The notes under the pieces: generated by a model
Databases searched by the model: none
Told to the model about the DNA's origin: nothing
What the model saw: only the letters and a program-made list of their open reading frames with translations
Shown: positions 1 through 9,119 of the stretch, piece after piece
How positions within the stretch are numbered: the first letter of the stretch is position 1
Layout: every line of letters begins with the position of its first letter
Translations under genes and position numbers: made by a program
Assembly (NCBI GenBank): GCA_963851295.1
Contig: CAWKOS010000004.1
Span: forward strand, 186,001 to 250,000
Direction of reading: 5' to 3'
Length of the DNA: 64,000 nt
DNA from: JAOPZW01 sp963851295
Lineage (GTDB): Bacteria > Actinomycetota > Thermoleophilia > Solirubrobacterales > Solirubrobacteraceae

Positions 1-1
1 T

Positions 2-1465
2 CGCATCACGCTCCAGCACGAGGGCCGCAGCGTGGTGCCGGCCACCTCGGTGCGCCTGGACACGACGCCGCCGCACCCGCGCGTCAGCTCGATCGGCCCG
101 CGCCACGAGTTCGGGCCCGAACTGCTGCCCAACGGCGGCGACGCGATCGTGCACCTGCAGGACACGGGGCGCAGGCCCGTCGTGCGCCTGTTCAAGACGG
201 GGCCGGGGCCGACGCGGCTCGTGCTCGAGGACGACAAGGTCGACGACGGCGCGAAGGTCTGGCACTGGAACGGGCTGACGCAGAGCGGGCGCCCCGTCTC
301 GCCGGGGACCTACCTGGTCACCATCGAGGGGCGCGACGTCGCGGGCAACCGCGGCTTCTCGGTGGCGCTCAACCGGCGCGGGCTGCCCGCCGTCGGCTAC
401 GGCACGCGCCTCGCCGGCCATGCAGGCATCACCGTCCGCTACCTCGGCGTCCGCCCGCCCAACCGCGCCACGCGCGCCGGCGACCCGGTCGAGTTCTTCG
501 TCGACGCGCGGCGCAACCCGTGGACGTGGTCGGTGCGCCGCGTCGGCTCGACCGCGGCGACGCCGCCGCGGCGCAAGACCTCCGCGCGCGTGCGCCTGCA
601 CGCGCCGGGCCGCCAGTCGGGCGTCTACCTCATGCAGGTACGCACCGCGACGCGCACGACGACGGTGCCCTTCGCGGTCCAGAGCCCCGAGCGCCACAAG
701 GTCCTTGTGGTCCTGCCGGTCATGACCTGGCAGGGGCGCAACTCGCTCGACGACGACGGCGACGGCCTCCCGAACGTCCTCGACCACGGCGTCGGCGCCA
801 AGCTCTTCCGCATCTACGCAGGCGACGGCCTGCCGCAGGACTTCGCCGCGCGCGACGCGCCGCTGCTGGCGTGGCTGGACCGCCGCCACCACCGCTACGA
901 CATCACCACCGACGTCGCCCTGGCCGCCAACAGCCGCCCGCGCCTGGAGGACTACAAGGGCGTGATCCTGCCCTCCGACACACGCTGGATGCCGCGCAGC
1001 CTCCTGCAGCGCCTGCGCCGCTATGTGCGCAACGGCGGCAACCTCGCGACCTTCGGCGTCGACTCGCTGCGCCGCCAGGTCACCCTCACCGGCCGTGGGC
1101 GGATGGTCGCGCCGACGCCGCCGGCCACGACCGACGGCTTCGGGGTGCGCCTGCGGCCCGAGACGCGCCTGCCCAAGCCCACCAACCTCGTCGAGGCCGG
1201 CGACGACATCGAGCTCTTCGCCGGCACCGCCGGCTCCTTCGGGCCCTTCTCGGACGTCCAGGAGGCCGACATCGCCGAACCGGAGGCCAGCGCGATCACC
1301 GAGGACCCGCAGACGGGGCGGCCGGTCATCGCCGCCGAGCGCGTCGGCAAGGGGCTCGTGGTCCGCTTCCCCGTCCCCGAGCTCCCCTCGCACCTCAGCG
1401 CCCGCGCGGGCGACCCCGACACCGCCGCCCTGATCGACCGCACATGGACGCTCCTGTCCCACTGA
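2..1465 (+). CDS. Secreted DMFase-like C-terminal domain protein, 5' end cut by window
   Basis: The reading frame is open from base 2, so the true start lies upstream; a GTG at 32 is only the first possible start inside the window. About 488 residues are visible. The first part has an Ig/FlgD-like fold signature (SGRPVSPGTYLVTIEGRD, about residues 100-120). The second half (VLVVLPVMTWQG onward) resembles the N,N-dimethylformamidase beta-subunit-like C-terminal domain seen also in the large protein at 32519, including the 'line of sight' segment YKGVILPSDTRWMP and RYVRNGGNLATFG. Its activity is unknown; an extracellular role is inferred. The stop overlaps the next gene by 22 nt, suggesting co-transcription with the ligase and membrane glycosyltransferase. 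Confidence 0.7.
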   Translation, partial: RITLQHEGRSVVPATSVRLDTTPPHPRVSSIGPRHEFGPELLPNGGDAIVHLQDTGRRPVVRLFKTGPGPTRLVLEDDKVDDGAKVWHWNGLTQSGRPVSPGTYLVTIEGRDVAGNRGFSVALNRRGLPAVGYGTRLAGHAGITVRYLGVRPPNRATRAGDPVEFFVDARRNPWTWSVRRVGSTAATPPRRKTSARVRLHAPGRQSGVYLMQVRTATRTTTVPFAVQSPERHKVLVVLPVMTWQGRNSLDDDGDGLPNVLDHGVGAKLFRIYAGDGLPQDFAARDAPLLAWLDRRHHRYDITTDVALAANSRPRLEDYKGVILPSDTRWMPRSLLQRLRRYVRNGGNLATFGVDSLRRQVTLTGRGRMVAPTPPATTDGFGVRLRPETRLPKPTNLVEAGDDIELFAGTAGSFGPFSDVQEADIAEPEASAITEDPQTGRPVIAAERVGKGLVVRFPVPELPSHLSARAGDPDTAALIDRTWTLLSH

Positions 1466-2910
1466 TCCTTGCGGCCCTGCTCGCCGCCGGCGCCCTCGTG
1501 GCGCCCGCGCCGCGTGCGCGTGCGGCGGCGATGCTCGGCGCCCTCGTCCTGGCGCCGATCATCCTCGGCTTCCACATCTCGGACTCCGACCAGGTCCAGC
1601 CGCTGCGCGACCATCCGGCGCTCGCGGCGGGCGGCGGCGTGCTCGCGGTCCTCGCGGTCGCCGCGCTGGCGGTCCTCTTCGACCGCCGCCCGGCCTGGCT
1701 GCCGATCGCCGCCGCCGCGACGCTGCCCTTCCGCGTGCCGATCGCCTCGGGCGGGTCGACCTCGAACCTGCTCGTCCCGCTCTACCTCGTGGTCGCCGCG
1801 GGGACCGCGGGCTATGCGGTCCCGCGGCTGCTGGGTCGCGAGCGCGAGGACGCAGGCCGGGCGCCCGGCGTGCTCGAGTGGACGCTCGCGGCCTACCTGG
1901 CGCTCTACGGCATCCAGTCCAGCTACTCCGACGACTTCGGCCACGCGCTGGAGAACGTCGTCTTCTTCTACGTCCCCTTCGCGCTGCTCTTCGCGCTCGT
2001 GGCCCGCGTCGCATGGACGCCGAAGCTGGCGCGCACGTGCCTGGGCGTGCTCGTCGTCCTGGCGCTGGCGCTCGTCGGCGTCGGCTTCGTCGAGTACGCC
2101 ACGCGCCACCTGTTCCTCAACCCGAAGGTGATCGCGTCCAACCAGCTCGAGGACTACTTCCGCGTCAACTCGCTGTTCTTCGACCCGAACATCTACGGGC
2201 GCTTCCTGGCGCTCGTGATGATCCTGCTCGCGGGCTGGCTGCTGTGGGCGCGCCGGCGCGCGGAGGTGATCGCGTGCGCGGTGCTGCTGGCCATCCTGTG
2301 GGGCGGCCTCGTCGTGACCTTCTCGCAGTCGAGCTTCACCGCGCTGCTCGTGGGCCTCGCGATCCTCGGCGCGCTGCGCTGGAGCGTGCGCTGGGCGCTC
2401 ATGCTCTCGGGCGCGGCGGTGGTCGTGGCGGTGGTCTTCGTGGCGCTGGCGCCGGGCGCCGTCCACCTCGACCTCGGCAGCTCGAAGTCGGCCGACAAGG
2501 CGACGAGCGGGCGCTACGACCTCATCAAGGGCGGCGCCAAGCTCTTCAAGGACGCGCCGCTGGAGGGTCAGGGCTCGGGCTCGTTCGCGCGCGAGTACCG
2601 CCGCGCCGAGCACGTGTCGCCCGAGCGGGCCGCCTCGGCCTCGCACACGATCCCGGTGACCGTCGCGGCCGAGCAGGGGCTCGTCGGCCTGGTCGCGTAC
2701 CTGGCGCTGCTGGTGGCCGCGTTCGTCAGGCTCTTCCGCGGCGCCCGCCGCGCGCCCGAGCGGGCCGCGGTGGCGGCCGCCTTCGCGGCGCTCGTGGCGC
2801 ACTCGATGATGTATGCCGCCTTCCTCGAGGATCCCCTGACGTGGACGTTGCTGGGCGCCGGGACCGCCATGGCGCTGTGGTCCGCGGTGCGCGAGCCGGC
2901 GCGGGCATGA
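1444..2910 (+). CDS. O-antigen ligase / Wzy-type polymerase family membrane protein
   Basis: 488 residues beginning MDAPVPLILAALLAAG. The sequence is almost entirely hydrophobic, with at least ten membrane segments interrupted by one larger polar loop (about residues 330-395) that holds GQGSGSFAREYRR, the usual G-x-G-x-F loop of the Wzy_C/O-antigen ligase family. Family members join or polymerise undecaprenyl-linked glycans at the outer face of the membrane. The ATG at 1444 is chosen because it begins just before the first membrane segment; the frame is open much further upstream, but that stretch is antisense-like arginine-rich translation. It overlaps both neighbours (ATGA with the following gene), so the three form one operon. 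Whether it ligates or polymerises cannot be told from sequence. Confidence 0.85.
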   Translation: MDAPVPLILAALLAAGALVAPAPRARAAAMLGALVLAPIILGFHISDSDQVQPLRDHPALAAGGGVLAVLAVAALAVLFDRRPAWLPIAAAATLPFRVPIASGGSTSNLLVPLYLVVAAGTAGYAVPRLLGREREDAGRAPGVLEWTLAAYLALYGIQSSYSDDFGHALENVVFFYVPFALLFALVARVAWTPKLARTCLGVLVVLALALVGVGFVEYATRHLFLNPKVIASNQLEDYFRVNSLFFDPNIYGRFLALVMILLAGWLLWARRRAEVIACAVLLAILWGGLVVTFSQSSFTALLVGLAILGALRWSVRWALMLSGAAVVVAVVFVALAPGAVHLDLGSSKSADKATSGRYDLIKGGAKLFKDAPLEGQGSGSFAREYRRAEHVSPERAASASHTIPVTVAAEQGLVGLVAYLALLVAAFVRLFRGARRAPERAAVAAAFAALVAHSMMYAAFLEDPLTWTLLGAGTAMALWSAVREPARA

Positions 2911-4298
2911 GGCGCACCGAGGTCCTGGTCGTCGCCGGCCTCGCGGCGGCGGCGCTCGTCGCCGCCCTGCTCGTCCCGACATACCCCAACTACGACACGT
3001 ACTTCCACCTCGTGTGGGGCCGCGAGCTGATGCACGGCATGAAGCCCGACTTCGAGGCCTATGCGGCGCCGACCGAGCACCCGCTCTTCCTCGCCCTGTG
3101 CGCGCTCGTCGGCCTCGTGGGCACCGACGGCGAGCGCGTCATCGTCCTCGTCTGCGTGCTGTCCCTCGTCGTGCTGGTATGGGGGACCTTCCGCGTCGGC
3201 GAGGCGTGCTTCGGCCTGTGGCCGGCGCTGGCCGGCGCGGCCTTCGTGGGCTCGAGCTTCGCCTTCCTGCTCTACGCCGCGCGCGCGTACGTCGACGTGC
3301 CCTTCCTGGCGCTCGTGCTGTGGGCGGCGTCGATGGAGGCGCGCTCGCCGCGCCGCGGCCTGCCCGTGATGGCGGTGCTCGCCGTCGCCGGGCTGATGCG
3401 CCCGGAGGCCTGGGTGCTGGCGGGCGCCTACTGGCTGTGGTGCGGATGGCGGCGCGTGGGCCTGCTGGTCCTCGCGGCCGCGGCGCCGGTCCTCTGGTGC
3501 CTGGTCGACCTCTGGGTCACGGGCGATCCGCTCTTCTCGCTGCACGCCACGAGCGACCTCGCCGACGAGCTCAACCGCAACCGCGGGCTCTCGTCGGTGC
3601 CGGGCTCGTTCGCCTCCTTCGTCACCGACACGGCGCGCCCGCCCGTGGCGCTCGCCGGCGCCGCCGGCGCCGTGCTGCTGTGGCGGCTGCGAACCGGCCG
3701 GGCGCTGCACGTGCCGATCGCGCTCTTCGGAGCCGGGCTCGTGACCTTCCTGGCCACCGGCCTGGCGGGCCTGTCGGTCCTGCCGCGCTACCTCACGGTG
3801 CCCGTCGTCGCCGTCTGCCTCGTCGCCGGCTACGGCGTCCTGGGCTTCACGACGCTCCCGCCGGGGCGCGTGCGCCGGGTCTGGTCGCGGGCGGCGGTCG
3901 GGGCGGCCGCGCTCGGCGTCGTCTTCGTGGCGATCAAGGCGCCCGTCGTCGGCACGCTGCGCGGCGAGCTGCGCTTCATCAAGGGCAGCCACGACGACCT
4001 CGTCGCCATCCTCCACGCGCCCGCGGTCCGGCGCGACATGCGCTGCGGGCCGATCACGTACCCCAACTACCGGCTCGTCCCCGACACGCGCTGGCTGCTC
4101 GACGTGCCGGCGCGGCGGGTGGGCGCCCGCAGCGCGCGCCGGCGCACGCGCGGCATCGAGATGTTCGTGCTGGGGACGAAGGAGCTCAAGCGCTACGGCT
4201 TCGCCGCGGGCGCGAGCCCGTCGACCAACGTGCCCGACCCCGGCTTCGTGCCGATCGCGCGCAACGCGCGCTTCAGCGCCTACGCGGCCTGCGGCTGA
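2907..4298 (+). CDS. GT-C fold membrane glycosyltransferase (PMT/ArnT-like)
   Basis: 463 residues with a start (ATG at 2907) that overlaps the upstream stop as ATGA. It has an N-terminal membrane segment, then a loop with YPNYDTYFHLVWGREL and the EHPLF motif, as in the first extracytoplasmic loop of lipid-phosphosugar-dependent GT-C enzymes, followed by eight or more hydrophobic helices and a soluble C-terminal tail of about 110 residues. Such proteins transfer a sugar from a polyprenyl-phosphate donor on the outer face of the membrane. The acceptor is unknown. The 3' end overlaps the convergent phosphatase gene by 19 nt. Confidence 0.75.
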   Translation: MRRTEVLVVAGLAAAALVAALLVPTYPNYDTYFHLVWGRELMHGMKPDFEAYAAPTEHPLFLALCALVGLVGTDGERVIVLVCVLSLVVLVWGTFRVGEACFGLWPALAGAAFVGSSFAFLLYAARAYVDVPFLALVLWAASMEARSPRRGLPVMAVLAVAGLMRPEAWVLAGAYWLWCGWRRVGLLVLAAAAPVLWCLVDLWVTGDPLFSLHATSDLADELNRNRGLSSVPGSFASFVTDTARPPVALAGAAGAVLLWRLRTGRALHVPIALFGAGLVTFLATGLAGLSVLPRYLTVPVVAVCLVAGYGVLGFTTLPPGRVRRVWSRAAVGAAALGVVFVAIKAPVVGTLRGELRFIKGSHDDLVAILHAPAVRRDMRCGPITYPNYRLVPDTRWLLDVPARRVGARSARRRTRGIEMFVLGTKELKRYGFAAGASPSTNVPDPGFVPIARNARFSAYAACG

Positions 4299-5395
4299 GC
4301 GAGGTGCCCGTCGCGGACGCGCACGGCGACGAGGCACAGGTCGTCGGCCGGGCGCCCCTCGGCGTGGCGGACCGCCGCCGTGCGCAGCCCGTCGACGATG
4401 TCGCCCGGCGGGGCGCCGCGCAGGGCCAGCAGCGTGTCGCGCGCGGCCTCCTCGCCGAAGAGGTCGTGGCGCTGGACGTCGCGCGCCGTCCGCGCCTCGG
4501 GCAGCCCGTCGGTGTAGATGAGCACGCCGCTGCCCGGGAGCAGGTCGGTCGTGACGGCGTGGCCGTGGAGGGTCGGCTCGACCCCCAGCGGCGGGCAGTG
4601 ACGGATGTTGGCCAGCGGCACGCCGCGGTCGAGGTCCCACGGCGCGGGGTGGCCGGCGCTCGCCCAGGTGACCGTCCCGCGGTGGGGCGCGAAGCTCGCG
4701 CACAGGGCCGTGACGAACTCCGTGCCCGGCTCGCGCTCGGTGAGCGCGGTGTTGGCCAGGCGCAGGATCGTCATCGGGTCGTCGGTGTACTGCGCGAAGA
4801 GCGAGATCGTCGCGCGCACGAAGGCCGCGCGGCGGGCGGCGGGCAGGCCGTGGCCGACGACGTCGCCCACCACGACGAGCGTGCTCTCGTCGGCGCCGCG
4901 GGTGACGAGGAAGAAGTCGCCGGCGACGAGGCCGTCGGCCGGCGTGTAGGAGGTGGCGACGGCGAGGCCGTCGAGGTCGGGCAGGTCCGGAGCGGTGAGC
5001 GCGGAGCGCAGGCTCTCCAGCTCGCGCACCTCGCGCTCGGCGTCCGCGAGTTGGAGGCTCAGGGCCGTCGCGCGCTCCAGGAGGTTCGAGACCACCACCG
5101 CGAGCCCGATGAAGACCGCCCCGCGTCCGATGCCGCCCACGATCTGCGCGCTGGTGCTGATGTGCGTCGACGGGTTGATGAGCGGCACGACGATCGACAG
5201 GACGGTCGCGATGACGGCCGCCACGATGGCCGCCGTGCGTCCGAGCTGAAAGGCCGCCATGACGATCGGGAAGACCGCCAGGAACACGAGACTGAGCCCT
5301 GGCGTGTCGACGAACGCCCGCACCGCGAAGATGCTCAGGAGCAGCCCGAAGATGACCACGGCGTCTCGGTCGGTATGCCTTCCGGCCGCGCGCAT
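4280..5395 (-). CDS. Membrane-anchored SpoIIE/RsbU-type PP2C phosphatase
   Basis: 371 residues from the ATG at 5395 (MRAAGRHTDRDAVV). A longer frame exists but would run into the upstream gene. About residues 10-110 form several membrane helices, followed by a short coiled linker rich in L and E, then a SpoIIE-like phosphatase domain: VAGDFFLV, GDVVGHGLPAA (metal-binding Asp and Gly), TWASAGHPAP, LIYTDGLPEAR and DDLCLVAVRV are the expected PP2C motifs. Relatives dephosphorylate anti-anti-sigma factors in partner-switching cascades; no RsbV/RsbW partner is seen nearby, so the target is unknown. It lies downstream of the glycosyltransferase at 5419, on the same strand with a 23 nt gap. Confidence 0.85.
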   Translation of the reverse strand: MRAAGRHTDRDAVVIFGLLLSIFAVRAFVDTPGLSLVFLAVFPIVMAAFQLGRTAAIVAAVIATVLSIVVPLINPSTHISTSAQIVGGIGRGAVFIGLAVVVSNLLERATALSLQLADAEREVRELESLRSALTAPDLPDLDGLAVATSYTPADGLVAGDFFLVTRGADESTLVVVGDVVGHGLPAARRAAFVRATISLFAQYTDDPMTILRLANTALTEREPGTEFVTALCASFAPHRGTVTWASAGHPAPWDLDRGVPLANIRHCPPLGVEPTLHGHAVTTDLLPGSGVLIYTDGLPEARTARDVQRHDLFGEEAARDTLLALRGAPPGDIVDGLRTAAVRHAEGRPADDLCLVAVRVRDGHLAQPQAA

Positions 5396-5418
5396 CGCGA
5401 GGACCTTAACGTCCGCGA

Positions 5419-6477
5419 TCAGCGAGACACGCGCGTATCGACGCCGATCTGGGCCAATCTCTGCCAGAGCGGCTCGTCCTGCGCGCGCGCCGTCTGGGCG
5501 AGCGCCCACTCGCGCAGCGCCTCGTCGGGCCGCAGGCGGGCGCCCGCCCGCGCCAGCAGCGCGTCGGCGAAGGCGTCAGGGTCGGTCGCGATGTCGACGG
5601 CGTCCGACCACGTGCGCACCCCCGCCAGGTCGGGGGTGACCGTCCGGCGTCCGAGGCGGGCGTACTTGAGGATCCGATAGGGCAGCGCGGCGTCGTTGAA
5701 CGGCTCGACCTTGAAGGGGACTACGCCCACGTCGGCGCAGAGGATCAGTCGCGCCGCCGCCTCGTCCTCCACGCGGCCCAGCCAGACGAGGTTCGGGGCC
5801 GAACGGCAGTAGGCGAAGTCCTCGTCGCCGCGGCACTCGTCCTCGTGCCACTCGCCGGCGAGCAGCAGCACGAGCCGGTCGCCGAGCCGCTCGCTGACCG
5901 CGCGCAGCAGCGCCCAGTCCGTGCGCCAGCCCAGGTGGCCGAGCGAGATCGCGACGACGTCGCCGCCCTGCGGCGCGGGAAAGGAGTCGGCGGCGAGCGG
6001 CACCATCGTCGCGCGGCGGCCCGCGATGCCCTCCAGGCGGGCGAGCTCGTCGGAGACCGTGACGATCGTCGAGGCGCGCTGCGCGGCCTGCTCGTGGAGG
6101 ATCTCCAGGCGCGCGCGGCGGCGCTCGTCGGCGTCGTAGGCGCGCTCGAAGCGGTCCCAGCGCCAGTACCACAGCTCGCAGCCCGGCGCCTGGGCCATGA
6201 CGGCGCGGCCGAGCTGGTACTGCAGCGTGTGGAAGATCACGACCACGCGCGGCTCGCCGATGCGCCGGCGCAGGCTGCGGACCAGCCGCCGCGCCTGGCG
6301 GGCGGCGACGCCGTCGCCGATGCCCAGCGGCATGCGCGCGAAGGCCCCGTAGGGCATCCGCGGCGGGTCGACGGCGACCACGCCGTCGGCGCGCAGCAGG
6401 TCCTCGGCCTGGTCGCGCAGGATGAAGCGCTCCAGGGGCGCGGGAAGCAGGAGGACGCAGATCGGGGGGCTCTCCAC
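5419..6477 (-). CDS. Glycosyltransferase, GT4/GT-B-like
   Basis: 352 residues from a GTG at 6477. It has the two-domain GT-B pattern: an N-terminal domain (CVLLLPAPLERFI..., VVVIFHTLQYQLG, TIVTVSDELA) and a C-terminal nucleotide-sugar domain (AISLGHLGWRTDW, NLVWLGRVEDEAAARLILCADVGVVPFK, ALPYRILKYARLG). The ...PYR-IL-KYA-LG segment corresponds to the donor-binding region of family 4 enzymes that include polysaccharide glycosyltransferases. No membrane segments. A candidate -10 (TAGCCT) lies 7 nt before the GTG, which would make the transcript leaderless. Donor and acceptor are not predictable. Confidence 0.8.
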   Translation of the reverse strand: MESPPICVLLLPAPLERFILRDQAEDLLRADGVVAVDPPRMPYGAFARMPLGIGDGVAARQARRLVRSLRRRIGEPRVVVIFHTLQYQLGRAVMAQAPGCELWYWRWDRFERAYDADERRRARLEILHEQAAQRASTIVTVSDELARLEGIAGRRATMVPLAADSFPAPQGGDVVAISLGHLGWRTDWALLRAVSERLGDRLVLLLAGEWHEDECRGDEDFAYCRSAPNLVWLGRVEDEAAARLILCADVGVVPFKVEPFNDAALPYRILKYARLGRRTVTPDLAGVRTWSDAVDIATDPDAFADALLARAGARLRPDEALREWALAQTARAQDEPLWQRLAQIGVDTRVSR

Positions 6478-6524
6478 GCGCCGCAGGCTAGTTGACGTCG
6501 GGAAGGCGGATACCGTCCCCGGCC

Positions 6525-7949
6525 GTGCAGGGCTACCTCAAGCGCCTCGCGACGTCGGGGCTCGCCTACCAGGCCTCGAGCCTCGTGGCCGGCTTCCTGG
6601 CGCTCTTCACCCTGCCGCTGTACACCCACCACCTCACCGAGGCGCAGTTCGGCTACGCCGAGACGCTGCTCACGGCGATCATCCTGGCGAGCATCGTCCT
6701 GCGCTTCGGCGTCGGCGAGGCGTTCGTGCGCTTCTACTTCGACGACGACGACGCCCTGCGCCGCGATCGGCTCGCCCGGCGCACGGTGTCCTTCGTGCTC
6801 GTCACCACGACCGTCGGGGCGCTGGTCGCCGTCGCCTTCGCGGGCGTGCTCTCGCAGGCGCTGCTGCGCACGCGCGACGCGACCCTCATGGCCTACGGCG
6901 TCCTGGGACTGTGGGCCTTCACCAACCTCGAGATCGCCTACGCGCTGCTGCGCGTCGACGAGCGCCGGCGCACCTACCTGATCGCGAGCGTGAGCAACGT
7001 CGTGCTCACCGTCGCGCTCACGGTGACGCTCGTCGTCGGCTTCGACGGCGGCGCGCGCGGCTATGTGCTCGGCAACTACGCCGCCTCGACGATCGTCCTC
7101 GTCGGGCTCTGGGTCTTCGCGCTGCGCCACCGCGTGCGGCTGGACCTGCGCGCCCCCGCCACGCTGGGCCCCCTGCTGCGCTTCGGCGCCCCGACCGTGC
7201 CGGCCGACGCCGGCGTCTTCGCGCTGAACGTCGTCGACCGCGCGTGGCTGCTGCGCGCCGACTCGCCCGCGGCGGCCGGGCTCTACGCCGTCGCGGTCAA
7301 GCTCGCGACGCTCGTCATCGTCGCCGTGCGCGGCTTTCAGTACGCGTGGCCGCCGCTGGCCTACTCGATCACCGACGAGGACGAGGCCCGCCACCTCTAC
7401 GCGCTCGTCACGACGGCCTACGTGATCGTCACGGGCCTCGTGGTGGCCGGGCTGACGCTGCTCGGGCGCTGGGTCGTGCGCCTGCTCACGGCCGACCCGT
7501 TCTACGGCGCCCACAAGGCGCTGCCGTGGGTGGCGCTGGGGTGGGCGCTGTACGGGCTCTTCCTGGTCTTCGTGACCATCGCGGGGCGCGCCAAGGTCAC
7601 GACGCGCACCTTCCCGGCGGCCATGATCGGCCTCGCCGTCAACGTCGTCGGCCTCGCCCTGCTCGTCGACCCGCTCGGCCCGTCGGGCGCCGGAATCGCC
7701 CTGTGCGCCGCCTACCTGGCGATGCTCGTCGCCGTCCACTTCCTGACCCGGGGGCTGTTCGTCGTTCCCTTCGACTGGCCGCGGCTGGCGCGGATCGTGG
7801 CGATCATCGGCGGGATCTCGGTCGCGGGCGAGCTGCTGCTGCCCACCAGCGGATTCGACGGCTTCGCGCTGCGGACGCTGGCGCTGGCGCTCATCCCGCT
7901 GGCGCTGGCGCCGGAGCTGCTGCGCCTGCGGCGCGAGTTGCTGGGCTAG
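6525..7949 (+). CDS. Oligosaccharide flippase, Wzx/MOP family
   Basis: 474 residues with about 12-14 hydrophobic segments. The N-terminal RLATSGLAYQASSLVAGF...LPLYTHHLTEAQFGYAE is a classic polysaccharide-biosynthesis transporter opening (helix, T-x-x-L-x-x-x-x-F-G). The GTG at 6525 is preferred because a TACCGT -10-like hexamer lies 8 nt upstream and no ribosome site is visible; a TTG at 6492 would add 11 residues. Family members move undecaprenyl-diphosphate-linked repeat units across the membrane. It is one of three flippases in the window, so more than one polymer may be exported. Confidence 0.85.
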   Translation: MQGYLKRLATSGLAYQASSLVAGFLALFTLPLYTHHLTEAQFGYAETLLTAIILASIVLRFGVGEAFVRFYFDDDDALRRDRLARRTVSFVLVTTTVGALVAVAFAGVLSQALLRTRDATLMAYGVLGLWAFTNLEIAYALLRVDERRRTYLIASVSNVVLTVALTVTLVVGFDGGARGYVLGNYAASTIVLVGLWVFALRHRVRLDLRAPATLGPLLRFGAPTVPADAGVFALNVVDRAWLLRADSPAAAGLYAVAVKLATLVIVAVRGFQYAWPPLAYSITDEDEARHLYALVTTAYVIVTGLVVAGLTLLGRWVVRLLTADPFYGAHKALPWVALGWALYGLFLVFVTIAGRAKVTTRTFPAAMIGLAVNVVGLALLVDPLGPSGAGIALCAAYLAMLVAVHFLTRGLFVVPFDWPRLARIVAIIGGISVAGELLLPTSGFDGFALRTLALALIPLALAPELLRLRRELLG

Positions 7950-7956
7950 GGCGCCA

Positions 7957-8110
7957 AACTGCTCACCGAGAGAGGGAGGCCTGGCGCGTCGGCATTCACC
8001 GGAAGAACGAGTGTCGCCTTAGTCGACCTATAGCCGACTAAGTCGACACTCGTCGCGGGCCCGCGGACCGCCCGCGAGCGCGGGCGCTCTCTCTCCCTCG
8101 GTGAGCAGTT
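7957..8110. repeat. Nested inverted-repeat element A (convergent intergenic)
   Basis: The element fills most of the gap between two convergent genes. Outer arms are AACTGCTCACCGAG (7957-7970) and its exact reverse complement (8097-8110), followed inward by AGAGGGAG / CTCTCTCCC. An inner hairpin has 19 nt arms (8007-8025 and 8035-8053, one mismatch) around a 9 nt loop ACCTATAGC. The same edge sequence and nested design recur at 38315 and 54735. It could act as a bidirectional terminator or be a small non-autonomous mobile repeat. Confidence 0.8.
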
Positions 8111-8142
8111 GGCCGCGTGGCGCCGCCAACGCCCGCGGATGA

Positions 8143-9078
8143 CTAGAGCCGCCGCCCCCGATTGTGCTCCACCGCCGCCTCGCGCAGACCCTCGCCCCGA
8201 TCCGGGCGCAGCGTCGCCGTCACGTGGCGCCAGTAGCGCCGCGGGTCGTGGCCGGGGAGCGCGAGGGCCGCGAGCGAGCGGACCGCGTAGGCCCAGGCCG
8301 TGAGCACGCGGACCGCGGCGGCCGCGGACGCCGAGTGGTGCTTTCGCATGTAGCGGTCGCGGTTGCGCGAGAGCTCGACGATCCGCCGATCGGGGACCTT
8401 GCCGGTCGAGAGCTGCTCGTGGTGGACCGCCTGCGCCGAGGGGACGTAGAGCGTGCGCCAGCCGGCATCGCGCAGGCGCCGGCAGAAGTCGACCTCGTCG
8501 GAGTAGACGAAGAAGGCCGGGTCGAACCACTCGATCTCGCGTGCGGCCTCGGTGCGCACGAGCAGCGCGGCCGACTGTGCCCAGTCGACCTGGCGCGTGC
8601 GCTCGCCGCGGCTCTGGACGGTCAGCCGCCTGTGGAGGAAAAGGGCGCCGACGAAGGCCGTCCACGGGGTGGGGAAGCGCCACGCGCTCGGCTGCACGGA
8701 GCCGTCGGGGCGCACGAGGCGCGCGCCCGCCGCGGCCGCGTCGTCGCGCTCCTCGAGGGCGTCGCGCAGCGCCGCCGTGGCGCCCGGACGCAGCTCGGAG
8801 TCCTCGTTGAGCAGCAGCGCGTAGCGGCCGCCGGCGCGCTGCAGCAGGGCCGTGTCGTTCTCGCCCTTGCCGCGCCGGCGCTCGAGCGCGACGACCTCGG
8901 GCGCGACCGAGTGGCGGCGGGCCGCGGCCGCCGAGCCGTCGCGCGACGCGTTGTCGAGGACCAGCACCTCGGTGTCGAAGGGCAGGCGCTCGCGCTCGGC
9001 CGCGATCGCGTCCAGGCAGCGAACGAGCAGCTCGCGCTGCTCGGTGTTGACGACGCAGAAGGTCAGCTCGACCGCCAC
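8143..9078 (-). CDS. Family 2 glycosyltransferase (rhamnosyltransferase-like)
   Basis: 311 residues from a GTG at 9078. GT2 hallmarks are clear: LTFCVVNTEQRELLVRCL at the N-terminus, VLDNASRDGS, LLNEDSELRPG (the DxD equivalent), and FVYSDEVDFCRRLRDAGW, the ED-containing motif typical of rhamnosyl/WbbL-like enzymes. A basic C-terminal region lacks strong membrane helices. The start is supported by a -10-like TATCTT ending 7 nt before the GTG. It is divergent from the GT4 gene at 9098, with starts only 19 nt apart. Confidence 0.85.
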   Translation of the reverse strand: MAVELTFCVVNTEQRELLVRCLDAIAAERERLPFDTEVLVLDNASRDGSAAAARRHSVAPEVVALERRRGKGENDTALLQRAGGRYALLLNEDSELRPGATAALRDALEERDDAAAAGARLVRPDGSVQPSAWRFPTPWTAFVGALFLHRRLTVQSRGERTRQVDWAQSAALLVRTEAAREIEWFDPAFFVYSDEVDFCRRLRDAGWRTLYVPSAQAVHHEQLSTGKVPDRRIVELSRNRDRYMRKHHSASAAAAVRVLTAWAYAVRSLAALALPGHDPRRYWRHVTATLRPDRGEGLREAAVEHNRGRRL

Positions 9079-9085
9079 CTCCCCG

Positions 9086-9119
9086 AAGATACGCGGGATG
9101 CGCGTCAGCGTCGTCGACC
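9086..9119 (-). promoter_or_regulatory. Candidate leaderless promoter of the GT2 gene at 9078
   Basis: On the minus strand GGTCGA (9119-9114) is followed after 22 nt by TATCTT (9091-9086), and 7 nt later by the GTG start. The box, spacing and position match those upstream of 42215, 52211 and 52123. The site lies inside the start of the opposite gene. Confidence 0.45.

Noticed and set aside
7957..8110. Insertion sequence with transposase
   Set aside because: No open frame for a transposase occurs in or near any of the inverted-repeat elements; at most they are non-autonomous.
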